Assembly: GCA_017993235.1 (NCBI GenBank)
Contig: JAGONC010000005.1
Coordinates: 1-64,000, forward strand
Source: Lentimicrobiaceae bacterium
GTDB taxonomy: Bacteria > Bacteroidota > Bacteroidia > Bacteroidales > JAGONC01
Reading direction: 5' to 3'
Length of the DNA: 64,000 nt
Below the pieces are notes generated by a model that worked only from the letters and a program-made list of their open reading frames with translations, made no database searches and was not told the DNA's origin. The translations under genes and the position numbers were made by a program. This document shows positions 27,484 to 36,337 of this stretch, one piece after another. The number at the start of each line of letters is the position of its first letter. The first letter of the stretch is position 1.

Positions 27484-29271
27484 ATGGAATCGATCCGTAA
27501 TTTCTGCATCATCGCCCATATTGACCACGGAAAGAGCACCCTGGCCGACCGGTTGCTTCAATTCACCGATACCCTCTCCGACCGGGAATTCCAAAACCAA
27601 GTTCTGGATAACATGGATCTTGAGCGTGAACGGGGCATTACCATTAAAAGCCACGCCATACAGATGCGGCACATGTTCGAGGGAAAAACCTATAAACTGA
27701 ACCTGATCGACACACCGGGACATGTTGACTTCTCCTATGAAGTCTCACGTGCCATCGCGGCCTGCGAAGGTGCATTGCTGGTGATTGACGCCACACAGGG
27801 AATCCAGGCCCAGACCATCTCCAACCTCTACCAGGCGCTGGATCATGACCTGGAAGTGATCCCCGTGCTGAATAAAATGGACATGGACAATGCCATGCCG
27901 GACGAAGTGAAAGAGCAGATCGTGGACCTGATCGGATGCAGGGAGGAAGACATCATCGAAGCAAGCGCCAAGACCGGTTACGGAGTTGACAGGATCATTG
28001 AGGAGATCATCCGTCGCATTCCCCCTCCGAAAGGAGATTCCACAGCACCCCTGCAGGCACTTATCTTTGATTCTGTCTTTAACTCTTTCCGGGGTATCTA
28101 CGCCTATTTCCGGATCCTCAACGGACAGTTGAGAAAAGGGGATCATGTCAAGTTCATATCGACAGGAAGTGATTATATCGCTGACGAGATTGGCGTACTG
28201 AAAATGAAATTTGAACCTGTCGACATGCTGGAAGCCGGTGATGTAGGGTATATCATTTCCGGCATCAAGTCTTCCAAAGAGGTGAAAGTGGGCGACACCA
28301 TTACAGGATACGATCGTCCAAGCCTAACGGCCATCGAAGGATTTAAAAATGTCAAACCGATGGTCTTTGCCGGTGTTTACCCGGTGGATGCGGATGAGTA
28401 CGAGGAATTAAGGGCTTCCCTCGAGAAACTACAGCTGAACGATGCTTCTCTTTTTTATGAGCCTGAATCCTCTGCGGCCCTGGGTTTTGGTTTCCGGTGC
28501 GGTTTTCTGGGATTGCTGCATATGGAAATTGTGCAGGAGCGTCTCGACAGGGAGTTTGACATGGATGTGATCACCACCGTTCCCAATGTCTCCTTTAAAG
28601 TGATCACGCCCAAGGGCGATACGATCGAAGTGCACAATCCATCAGGGATGCCGGAACAGAAGTATATACACCATGTGGAAGAACCTTACATCACAGCGCA
28701 GGTCATTTCCAAGACGGAATACACAGGCGCAATCATGAAATTATGCATCGATAAGCGGGGTACACTCAAAAACCAGGTCTACCTGACCACCGACCGTGTG
28801 GAGATCACGTTTGAAATGCCCCTGAGCGAGATTGTTTTTGATTTTTACGATAAGCTGAAAAGCATCTCAAAAGGCTATGCTTCGTTCGATTATTACATGT
28901 CGGGATATAAACCTGCAGAACTGATCAAACTGGATATCCTGCTCAACGGGGAGCCGGTAGACGCCCTGTCGACATTGATCCACCGCGACCATGGCTATGA
29001 TTTCGGGCGCAAAATGTGTGAAAAACTGAAAGAACTCATCCCGCGGCAGCAGTATGATGTCGCCATCCAGGCAGCCATTGGTGCAAAGATTATCGCCAGG
29101 GAAACCGTGAAGGCCTTCCGTAAGGATGTGACCGCCAAATGCTATGGGGGTGATATCACCCGTAAACGAAAGCTCCTGGAAAAACAGAAAAAAGGCAAAA
29201 AACGAATGCGCCAGGTGGGGAACGTTGAAGTGCCGCAGAGTGCCTTCCTGGCCATATTGAAAATGGATTGA
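27484..29271 (+). CDS. lepA: Elongation factor 4 (LepA) GTPase
   Basis: A 595-residue translation GTPase that back-translocates or remodels stalled ribosomes. G1 is [13 protein letters not shown]2 sits in [10 protein letters not shown]3 is [11 protein letters not shown] and G4 is LNKMDMD. The LepA-specific C-terminal part is present ([25 protein letters not shown] near residue 555, in two adjoining stretches). The start [14 protein letters not shown] aligns with other LepA proteins; the upstream extension to 27373 lies inside the preceding gene and is rejected. Confidence 0.97.
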   Translation: MESIRNFCIIAHIDHGKSTLADRLLQFTDTLSDREFQNQVLDNMDLERERGITIKSHAIQMRHMFEGKTYKLNLIDTPGHVDFSYEVSRAIAACEGALLVIDATQGIQAQTISNLYQALDHDLEVIPVLNKMDMDNAMPDEVKEQIVDLIGCREEDIIEASAKTGYGVDRIIEEIIRRIPPPKGDSTAPLQALIFDSVFNSFRGIYAYFRILNGQLRKGDHVKFISTGSDYIADEIGVLKMKFEPVDMLEAGDVGYIISGIKSSKEVKVGDTITGYDRPSLTAIEGFKNVKPMVFAGVYPVDADEYEELRASLEKLQLNDASLFYEPESSAALGFGFRCGFLGLLHMEIVQERLDREFDMDVITTVPNVSFKVITPKGDTIEVHNPSGMPEQKYIHHVEEPYITAQVISKTEYTGAIMKLCIDKRGTLKNQVYLTTDRVEITFEMPLSEIVFDFYDKLKSISKGYASFDYYMSGYKPAELIKLDILLNGEPVDALSTLIHRDHGYDFGRKMCEKLKELIPRQQYDVAIQAAIGAKIIARETVKAFRKDVTAKCYGGDITRKRKLLEKQKKGKKRMRQVGNVEVPQSAFLAILKMD

Positions 29272-29362
29272 TTTTTTGCCGGCGCTGTAACATTTACCTT
29301 CACCGGTCGTCTTAGGATCAGTACTCATCTGAATGATTCCGCAACCCACTGATACGGATTGA

Positions 29363-29848
29363 ATGACCATCTCAGAATATAACCGGTGCGTTGACCAATA
29401 TGCGGATGGCATCTTTCGTTTTATCCTGAAGAACTTCAGGGATGAAGATGCTTCGAAGGATATTGTTCAGGACTCCTTTATGAAATTATGGGAAAAGGTA
29501 TCAGAGGTAAGCTTCGAGAAGGCGAAATCCTATCTTTTCACCTCGGCTTACCATTCCCTGATCGACTGGATCCGGAAAGAAAAATACAGGGAGGAGTTCC
29601 GGCCTTCCTTCCATCCGGGACAAATCGTTGAGACCGGTTTCAGTGACCTGAAGGAGGTGCTCGATCAGGCGATTCGACTGCTTCCTGAAATTCAGCGAAC
29701 GGTGATCCTGCTCAGGGACTATGAAGGATATTCCTATCAGGAGATTGGGGATATAACGCAACTGAATGAATCCCAGGTGAAAGTATATATTTACCGGGCA
29801 AGGGTTTTTTTGAAAAATTATATCGGCAAACCCGAAAACGTGATTTAA
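29363..29848 (+). CDS. ECF-type RNA polymerase sigma factor
   Basis: A 161-residue sigma-70 family protein. Region 2 includes EDASKDIVQDSFMKLWE near residue 30. Region 4 includes LPEIQRTVILLRDYEGYSYQEIG, split across residues ~107-130, then LNESQVKVYIYRARVFLK, the DNA-reading helix-turn-helix. Only regions 2 and 4 are present, as in ECF factors. It is followed 15 bp later by a predicted anti-sigma gene, the usual arrangement in Bacteroidota. Confidence 0.93.
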   Translation: MTISEYNRCVDQYADGIFRFILKNFRDEDASKDIVQDSFMKLWEKVSEVSFEKAKSYLFTSAYHSLIDWIRKEKYREEFRPSFHPGQIVETGFSDLKEVLDQAIRLLPEIQRTVILLRDYEGYSYQEIGDITQLNESQVKVYIYRARVFLKNYIGKPENVI

Positions 29849-29863
29849 GGATTCTACCAGACC

Positions 29864-31021
29864 ATGAAAATAAACCGTGACAACTACGAAGCCTATTTCA
29901 TCGATTATCTCGATGGGAACCTGTCGCAGGCAATGGTCAGCGAGTTGTTGCTGTTTCTTGACAACAACCCGGACCTCCAGGAAGAACTCGACGATCTGGA
30001 TGCTGCTCCTCTCATGGCAGACATGACGATCCGGTACACCGGCAAATCCTTGCTGAAAAAGAATACCATCGTCTCGGTCGGCCCAATCCAGGAACTGAAC
30101 TACCAGGACTACCTGATCGGATTCATTGAAGGCGACCTATCCGTACCGGAGAAGAGGTTGCTGGAACGTTTCCTTCTGAGAAATCCACAGGCAAACCAGG
30201 AACTGGAAAAATTCCGTGCGGCCAGGCTCTACCCCGACCCTGAAGTGGTCTTCCCAGGGAAAAATAAACTCAAAAAATATCCTTTCGGGATTCAGGCTAA
30301 AAAAGCAATGTATTATATCTCCGGAGCTGCTGCGATCATTTTCATCGCCTTCATGGTGATCAGACCTTTCCGTGGAGAAGAACCTGCCATGGTGGAATCA
30401 AAACAGCATGTACCGCAAATGATCCAGGATACTTTACCCCCAGGGGATCCTATGCCTGAGCCATTGTATGCTGCTTCACTGCCACAAATTCCGCGGGAAA
30501 AAAAGATTCAACCTTCAGGCGGAACCCATACAGCAGTTGCTTTTTCAATGACTCCCTCCGATGGGGCGATCTCTGCGATCCGGCCCATTCACAGGGGCAT
30601 CCAGTACCAGCTCATCAATACCGATTTCCAGCCTGGGGGTGAAATCGGATTGACCAAAGAACGGAACCTGTACTCCCAGGCTCTGCCCTATCTGACGGAA
30701 AGCGACCGATACCTCCTGTCACCCCATTCCTCCGGTAAAAAGAAATCCAACAACGCTTTCGGTGCAGTTGCCCTGGGTAAAATCAAGGAGATCTTTTCGG
30801 GGAATCCGTCCAATATGAAAGGCTTACAAAACATAACCCTGTGGACATTTGCCGATCTGGGAGTGGCAGGGCTCAACCAGATTACCAACAGTGACCTTCA
30901 TATCCAACGGATAAAAAATGAAGAAGGCACAATCATTGCCTATGCGCTGGTCAATGAAAAACATGAGATCACCCGGATGAGGATGAAAAATAACACCATC
31001 AGGGCAGAAAACCTCAAATAA
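29864..31021 (+). CDS. Predicted membrane anti-sigma factor
   Basis: A 385-residue protein with two copies of an N-terminal acidic helical motif: AYFIDYLDGNLSQAMVSELL near residue 10 and DYLIGFIEGDLSVPEKRLLE near residue 80, each followed by a DNNPDLQEELD/RNPQANQELEK stretch. One transmembrane helix (YISGAAAIIFIAFMVIRPF, about residue 150) separates this cytoplasmic part from a C-terminal extracytoplasmic region with no known fold. The layout and position right after the ECF gene suggest it sequesters that sigma factor and releases it on an envelope signal. This is inferred from context. Confidence 0.75.
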   Translation: MKINRDNYEAYFIDYLDGNLSQAMVSELLLFLDNNPDLQEELDDLDAAPLMADMTIRYTGKSLLKKNTIVSVGPIQELNYQDYLIGFIEGDLSVPEKRLLERFLLRNPQANQELEKFRAARLYPDPEVVFPGKNKLKKYPFGIQAKKAMYYISGAAAIIFIAFMVIRPFRGEEPAMVESKQHVPQMIQDTLPPGDPMPEPLYAASLPQIPREKKIQPSGGTHTAVAFSMTPSDGAISAIRPIHRGIQYQLINTDFQPGGEIGLTKERNLYSQALPYLTESDRYLLSPHSSGKKKSNNAFGAVALGKIKEIFSGNPSNMKGLQNITLWTFADLGVAGLNQITNSDLHIQRIKNEEGTIIAYALVNEKHEITRMRMKNNTIRAENLK

Positions 31022-31116
31022 GCTACCTCAACGACACCCCGGCTGTAACAAATATCTCCTTTTATTCGTCCTACTGTCGATTCACAAAACCTTTTATCCA
31101 TTTTATCCTTAATACC

Positions 31117-32667
31117 ATGAAACGAGTTGACCTGATATCCGTAATGTTATGCGTTGCAGTACTGACTGCGGGATGTGCTTTTCCGACGTTTGCCCAGTGG
31201 CAGAAAGGCAGTGGGAATGTTATTCAGGAAGCCAGAGAACTGCCTGCTTTTGATAAAATTAAAGTCGGGGGGATCCTCGAGTTACAACTTAGCCAGGGCT
31301 CTGTGCAAAAGGTCATGGTTGAAGTGGACGATAACCTGTTGTCCAATATAAAGACCGTTGTCGAAGATCAGACCCTGACCATTTCCACAGAAAAGATCCA
31401 TGATTTTTCGAAGCTGCTCGTTCATGTCACCCTACCCGATCTGACTTACCTTAACGCTTCAGGGGCTTCTCAGGTCAGTGGTGCTACACCCCTTGAAGTT
31501 CAATACCTGATGATCGATGGGAGCGGAGCTGCTGAGATCGATCTGGAGCTGTTGGTTCAGGTGCTGGAATCCAAACTTTCAGGAGCTGCTCAAATGCATC
31601 TCACCGGCTCAGCCGACAGTCATAAAAGCGACCTGAGCGGAGCTGCTTCCCTGGAAGCTTTCGACCTGGAAACACAGACGACGATCATTACTGCATCGGG
31701 GGCCACCACCGGAGAAGTGTCGGGTATCAAGGAACTGACCATCGATACCAGTGGTGCCGGGGAGGTAAAGTACAACAAGGAACCCGAAACTCTCATCACC
31801 AATCCATCGAAAGGGATCGTGAAAGAGCCTTCTTCCAAAGGGGTGGTCATCATTCGTGCCGATGACTGGAACGAAACGACCGAAGTGAAGGTGGGCGGTA
31901 TTTCCGTGGATGTCAGGGAAGATGATACCGTTAGGATCACGCTCGGGGACAGGGAACTGGTCATTAGTGATGACGGGCACGTCGAACTCCTGAAAGAGGA
32001 AAAAGAAAGATTCAGGGGGCATTGGGGCGGACTTCATTTAGGGATCAACGGGTACGTAGATCGTGACTTCAGCACGCAGGTGCCGAAGGAATACGATTTT
32101 TTGGATCTGAAGTACGAAAAATCCTTCAATGTCCAGCTGAATATTTACGAACAGAATTTCAACCTTTATCGAAACCACCTGGGATTGATCACCGGGATCG
32201 GATTCAACTGGAGCATATATAATTATGCCAAAGACCTTCATTTTGTGGCCGATTCAGCTGAAATCTACGCCTATCACGGCAAGGAAGGCAACGAGTATGC
32301 GCAGCCCCACCCGGAAAGGAATTATATAAAAAGCAAACTGATGATTCCCTACCTTACGATTCCCCTTTTGCTTGAATATCAGACCAATCATTACTGCAAA
32401 ACCAACAGTTTCCATCTGACTGCCGGTGTAGTGGGAGGAGTACGGTTAGGAACAAAAGCCAGGGTTAAATGGGATGATTCCGGTAAAAGCAAGGAAAAAC
32501 ACTGGGATAGTTATCACATGAATCCTTTCCGCTGGGATGCCTATGCCGGTATGGGCTGGGGGATCATCAACCTCTATGCTACCTATTCGCTCAACCCGTT
32601 GTTCCAAAAGGACGAAGGTCCCGAAGAGTATCCTTTTACACTGGGCATTACGCTGCTTCCCTGGTAA
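31117..32667 (+). CDS. Exported DUF2807 (head GIN) protein with C-terminal outer-membrane-like part
   Basis: A 516-residue exported protein. The signal peptide ends at a possible lipobox (LTAGC) or at a later SPI site (TFAQ); I cannot choose between them. Residues 30-240 are a DUF2807 adhesin-like right-handed beta repeat, starting with GNVIQEARELPAFDKIKVGG and showing recurrent SGA/SGAA turns. Residues ~300-516 look like a small outer-membrane beta-barrel (GLHLGINGYVDRDF, alternating aromatic strands, ending YPFTLGITLLPW). It follows the sigma/anti-sigma pair and may be their target or partner in envelope stress sensing. Confidence 0.78.
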   Translation: MKRVDLISVMLCVAVLTAGCAFPTFAQWQKGSGNVIQEARELPAFDKIKVGGILELQLSQGSVQKVMVEVDDNLLSNIKTVVEDQTLTISTEKIHDFSKLLVHVTLPDLTYLNASGASQVSGATPLEVQYLMIDGSGAAEIDLELLVQVLESKLSGAAQMHLTGSADSHKSDLSGAASLEAFDLETQTTIITASGATTGEVSGIKELTIDTSGAGEVKYNKEPETLITNPSKGIVKEPSSKGVVIIRADDWNETTEVKVGGISVDVREDDTVRITLGDRELVISDDGHVELLKEEKERFRGHWGGLHLGINGYVDRDFSTQVPKEYDFLDLKYEKSFNVQLNIYEQNFNLYRNHLGLITGIGFNWSIYNYAKDLHFVADSAEIYAYHGKEGNEYAQPHPERNYIKSKLMIPYLTIPLLLEYQTNHYCKTNSFHLTAGVVGGVRLGTKARVKWDDSGKSKEKHWDSYHMNPFRWDAYAGMGWGIINLYATYSLNPLFQKDEGPEEYPFTLGITLLPW

Positions 32668-32699
32668 CCGGATCAGCAATCTGAATTATATCATATTTC

Positions 32700-32752
32700 C
32701 TGGATCCTTTCACACCTCTCTTTCTACTTCTCCTTCCACCTCTACCTGAGTA
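32700..32752. repeat. CT-rich CTTCTACTTCTCCTTC-type intergenic repeat
   Basis: Pyrimidine-rich words (CTTTCTACTTCTCCTTCCACCTC) lie between the DUF2807 gene and yebC. Related words occur in the inverted repeat at 21904-22048, and their complement at 39549-39590, always between genes. Confidence 0.5.
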
Positions 32753-32811
32753 ATCAGCTATCGTTATTCATTTTTTTTGCGTCCCTGCCCCGTGAAATCC
32801 GTCTCATTTTA

Positions 32812-32819
32812 TATCTTTG
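32812..32819 (+). promoter_or_regulatory. -7 box of yebC
   Basis: TATCTTTG matches TAnnTTTG. The predicted transcript starts near 32823, with a leader of about 38 nt to ATG 32861. The box lies inside the upstream part of the open frame and so excludes the longer start at 32777. Confidence 0.5.
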
Positions 32820-32860
32820 TACCCCCAAAAAAAATTGAATATCCATCAAAACAGAACCTT

Positions 32861-33601
32861 ATGTCAGGTCATAGCAAATGGTCGACCATCAAACGGAAAA
32901 AGGGAGCTGCCGATGCAAAGCGGTCCAAGATCTTCTCCAAGATCATCAAGGAAATCACCGTAGCGGTGAAAGAAAGCGGTTCCGATCCCGACGGCAATCC
33001 CAGGCTGCGGCTGGCCATCTCCAATGCAAAAGGAGCCCACATGCCGAAGGAAAACATCATGAGGGCCATCAACAAAGGTGCAGACAAGGATGCTGCCGCA
33101 TTTGTGGAAACCACCTATGAAGGGTATGCTCCCCATGGAATCGCTGTCTTTATTGAAGCGACGACCGATAACCAGCAAAGAACGATCAGCAATGTGCGCT
33201 CTATTTTTAACAAATACGGAGGTGCACTGAGCACAAACGGATCGTTGAGCTTTGTATTCGACCGGAAAGGGATCTTCGAAATCCCGCAGGGTACGCTGGA
33301 TCCGGATGAGTTTCAAATGGAGATCATCGATGCAGGAGCCGAGGACATTGAACTGGAGGAGGGATATTTTACCATCTCTACAGCCATGGAGGATTTTGGT
33401 CCGATGATGAAAAAACTCGAAGAACTGAAAGTCCAGCCTGAAAGTGCTGAATTGCAGCGCTTACCCAGAACGACGGTCAAGCTGGAGAAAGAAGCGGCCC
33501 AGAAAGTCCTGAGGCTTATCGAGATCTTTGAAGAGGATGACGATGTGCAAAATGTATATCACAACCTGGAAATGACCGATGAGCTGATGGCTGACATGTA
33601 G
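32861..33601 (+). CDS. yebC: YebC/PmpR-family DNA-binding/translation factor
   Basis: A 246-residue protein of the YebC family, whose members bind DNA as regulators or act on ribosomes at polyproline sites. The start MSGHSKWSTIKRKKGAADAKR and the following IFSKIIKEITVAV are diagnostic. NPRLRLAISNAKGAHMPKENI and the C-terminal FEEDDDVQNVYHN complete the family signature. It ends one base before the convergent ackA gene. Confidence 0.95.
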   Translation: MSGHSKWSTIKRKKGAADAKRSKIFSKIIKEITVAVKESGSDPDGNPRLRLAISNAKGAHMPKENIMRAINKGADKDAAAFVETTYEGYAPHGIAVFIEATTDNQQRTISNVRSIFNKYGGALSTNGSLSFVFDRKGIFEIPQGTLDPDEFQMEIIDAGAEDIELEEGYFTISTAMEDFGPMMKKLEELKVQPESAELQRLPRTTVKLEKEAAQKVLRLIEIFEEDDDVQNVYHNLEMTDELMADM

Positions 33602-33602
33602 A

Positions 33603-34811
33603 TCACGATCCCCCGGATCCTACCAGCCTATAGGTTTCACTGGCAATGACAAGCTCTTCGTTGGTTGGGATCACCATGACCCGGGTTTTTGAATTTTTTG
33701 CAGAGATCACTCCCTCCCTTCCCTTGAGTCTGTTGTTTTCTTCATGGTCAAGCTCAATTCCCAGAAAAGTGAGATCCGTCAGGATACGTTCCCGCGTTTG
33801 TGTATCATTTTCGCCAATCCCTCCCGTAAAAACGACCAGGTCAAGGCCATCCATCGCAGCTGCATAGGCTCCAATATATTTTTTTACACGATAGGCGAAC
33901 ATGTTCAGCGCCAGTTCGGCCTGATGGTTACCCTGGGCAGCGGCGTGCCCAACATCCCTCATATCCGATGAAATGCCGGAAATGCCCAGCATGCCGCTTT
34001 TTTTATTGATCAGGTCATTTACCTGGCCGATGCTCAGATCCTCCTTATCGGCTATCTTCAGCAAAACACCCGGATCGAGATCACCGCTGCGGGTTCCCAT
34101 CATCAGCCCTTCAGCAGGTGTCATCCCCATGGAGGTATCCACCGAAACACCGTGGCGGATGGCGGCCAGGGATGAGCCGTTTCCCAGATGACAGGTGATG
34201 ATCTTCATCTGGCCGATATCTTCCCCAAAGAGGTTGCAGGCACGCTGGGAAACATACCGGTGGCTGGTGCCATGAAAGCCGTAACGTCTGATCCGGTATT
34301 TTTCATAGTATTCAAAGGGCAGCCCGTAAAGATAGGCATGAGCAGGCATGGTCTGATGAAAAGCCGTATCAAAGACACCGGCCTGAGGTACCTGTGGAAG
34401 GTACTGACTGATGGCGTCGATTCCCGCAAGGTTAGGTGGATTATGCAACGGCGCCAGGTCAGTGCAAACCTGCAGCGCTTCGATCACATCATGGTCAATC
34501 AGCACACTCCCGGTAAAGAATTCGCCTCCATGTACAACGCGATGGCCCACAGCATCAATGGTTTCAATCGATGGAATGATAGCCAGGGATGGTCGTGTCA
34601 ATATCTCAAACATCGCTTGTATCCCCTCGCCGTGAGTGGAAATCTCCTTTTTTTCTTCCACCTCCATACCCGACGGCAGGATAAGCTTCAGCCTCCCCCC
34701 CTGCAGACCAACCTTCTCAATCAGTCCCCTTACCAGAACGTTATGCTCGGGCATCCCGAACAATTGAAACTTAATCGAGGAACTGCCACAATTCAATACC
34801 AGTATGATCAT
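33603..34811 (-). CDS. ackA: Acetate kinase
   Basis: A 402-residue ASKHA-fold kinase that converts acetyl phosphate and ADP to acetate and ATP, or the reverse. It starts MIILVLNCGSSSIKFQLF (phosphate loop), with HRVVHGGEFF, FDTAFHQTMP, RRYGFHGTSHRYVS, CHLGNGSSLAAI and VFTGGIGEND in order. ATG 34811 is chosen because the next 17 upstream codons are not conserved. No phosphotransacetylase gene is adjacent. It is the first of three acetate-activating systems within 11 kb. Confidence 0.96.
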   Translation of the reverse strand: MIILVLNCGSSSIKFQLFGMPEHNVLVRGLIEKVGLQGGRLKLILPSGMEVEEKKEISTHGEGIQAMFEILTRPSLAIIPSIETIDAVGHRVVHGGEFFTGSVLIDHDVIEALQVCTDLAPLHNPPNLAGIDAISQYLPQVPQAGVFDTAFHQTMPAHAYLYGLPFEYYEKYRIRRYGFHGTSHRYVSQRACNLFGEDIGQMKIITCHLGNGSSLAAIRHGVSVDTSMGMTPAEGLMMGTRSGDLDPGVLLKIADKEDLSIGQVNDLINKKSGMLGISGISSDMRDVGHAAAQGNHQAELALNMFAYRVKKYIGAYAAAMDGLDLVVFTGGIGENDTQTRERILTDLTFLGIELDHEENNRLKGREGVISAKNSKTRVMVIPTNEELVIASETYRLVGSGGS

Positions 34812-34950
34812 ATGTGAAGAATTTTTCAGAAAATCAGCTTTGTAGCGCTGCAAATGTCGCAATCTTTTTTGAATGTTTAGATTTAATATAAATTAACCTG
34901 GTGAATATTCAAAAGAGGGGATACCATGCCTTGTATTCAGGAGAAAATTT

Positions 34951-34958
34951 TAAATTTG
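34951..34958 (+). promoter_or_regulatory. -7 box upstream of the porin-like gene
   Basis: TAAATTTG matches TAnnTTTG, with TTG 17 nt further upstream at 34931-34933. A leader of about 70 nt would precede ATG 35032. Confidence 0.45.
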
Positions 34959-35031
34959 CGCTTTTTGGAGATGGCGGGTTAACGCGTTAATAATCACCGA
35001 TTTTCGTATGAGTATACTTACTGTCTAACGT

Positions 35032-36297
35032 ATGATCTACAAAAGATTCAGTTTACTGTTCATTATCCTGCTGCCTGCCATGGTCATTGCCCAGGATTTT
35101 GGGATTAAATTGTCAGGATATGTTAAAAATGACATCCTTTACGATTCCCGGCAAACCATATCCCTCAGGCAGGGTCATTACCTTCTGTATCCCGACAAGG
35201 TATTGCCCGATAAGAATGGTGAGGATATCAATGCCAAATCCAGCTTTCATATCCTTTCGATTCAAACCAGGATCAAGGCTGACATAACGGCTCCTGAAGT
35301 GCTGGGGGCAAAACCGACAGGGCTGATCGAAGCCGAGTTCTTTGGCAACATCGAACAAAACATTAATTCGTTCCGTCTGCGTCATGCCTACATCATGCTA
35401 AGCTGGCCGACGACAGAGCTGATGATCGGCCAGTACTGGCATGCCATGTTCATCACCGAGTGTTTTCCGAATGTGGTGTCCTTCAATACGGGAGCCCCTT
35501 TTCAGCCCTTTGCCCGTAATCCGCAGATCCGTCTGACGCAGAAGATCGGTAACCTCAGGGTGATCGGAACAGCCATGTCGGAGATCGATTTTATGGATAA
35601 CGGTCCTGACGGAGCCAGTTCCAAATACATCCGCAATGCCGCGTTTCCGGAACTGAACCTGAAGCTGACCTATTCCCGGAAGAATGAAACCACGGGGCAT
35701 GAAATCTTTGCCGGCATTGGCGGTGATTACAAAAAGATCATGCCCCGGCTGGTGACATCGACTCAATATAAAGACAATGAGATGGTTTCAAGCCTGGCAT
35801 GGATGGCTTTTTTTAAATACAGGATCCCGGCTGTAACCTTCAGCCTTGAATATGTTTACGGCGAAAATTTCCACAGCCTGACCATGCTGGGTGGATATGC
35901 CGTGGAGGAAGTGACCGATACGGAAAAGGATTTCCGAACCTATACTCCTGTCCGGACGTTATCGCTTTGGGGTGATATCCAGACCAATGGCAAAACCTGG
36001 CAGGTGGGTCTGTTTGGAGGCTATTCCCGTAACGCGGGCTCACCGGATATCATTAATCCCATCGAACAGCCGGGTACTGACAGTCCAAAGCCGATCTACT
36101 ACAGCAGGGGATCTGATATTGATTATCTGTACCGTGTTGCTCCTCGTTTACTGTTCAATTCAGGTCGGTTCCGGGTGGCTGCAGAGATCGAATACACGGT
36201 GGCTGCCTATGGTCAGCCCGATCTCAGAGGCCAGGTACAGAATGCCGAAGAAGTGGGAAATTTCAGATTTTTACTGGGAACTTATCTTTTCTTTTAA
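35032..36297 (+). CDS. Porin-like outer-membrane beta-barrel protein
   Basis: A 421-residue protein with a signal peptide (FSLLFIILLPAMVIAQ, cleavage after AQ). The mature part is rich in alternating aromatic/polar strands (IKLSGYVKNDILYDSR, LRHAYIMLSWPTTELMIGQYW, VTFSLEYVYGENF), and the protein ends in an aromatic FLLGTYLFF, as outer-membrane barrels do. It resembles DcaP-type or generic Bacteroidota porins. It precedes acs by 40 bp in the same direction, so it may admit acetate or another carboxylate. This substrate is an inference from context. Confidence 0.7.
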   Translation: MIYKRFSLLFIILLPAMVIAQDFGIKLSGYVKNDILYDSRQTISLRQGHYLLYPDKVLPDKNGEDINAKSSFHILSIQTRIKADITAPEVLGAKPTGLIEAEFFGNIEQNINSFRLRHAYIMLSWPTTELMIGQYWHAMFITECFPNVVSFNTGAPFQPFARNPQIRLTQKIGNLRVIGTAMSEIDFMDNGPDGASSKYIRNAAFPELNLKLTYSRKNETTGHEIFAGIGGDYKKIMPRLVTSTQYKDNEMVSSLAWMAFFKYRIPAVTFSLEYVYGENFHSLTMLGGYAVEEVTDTEKDFRTYTPVRTLSLWGDIQTNGKTWQVGLFGGYSRNAGSPDIINPIEQPGTDSPKPIYYSRGSDIDYLYRVAPRLLFNSGRFRVAAEIEYTVAAYGQPDLRGQVQNAEEVGNFRFLLGTYLFF

Positions 36298-36337
36298 TGA
36301 AGCTTCATTTCAATTAATCACCTTAATTTCAACTACT

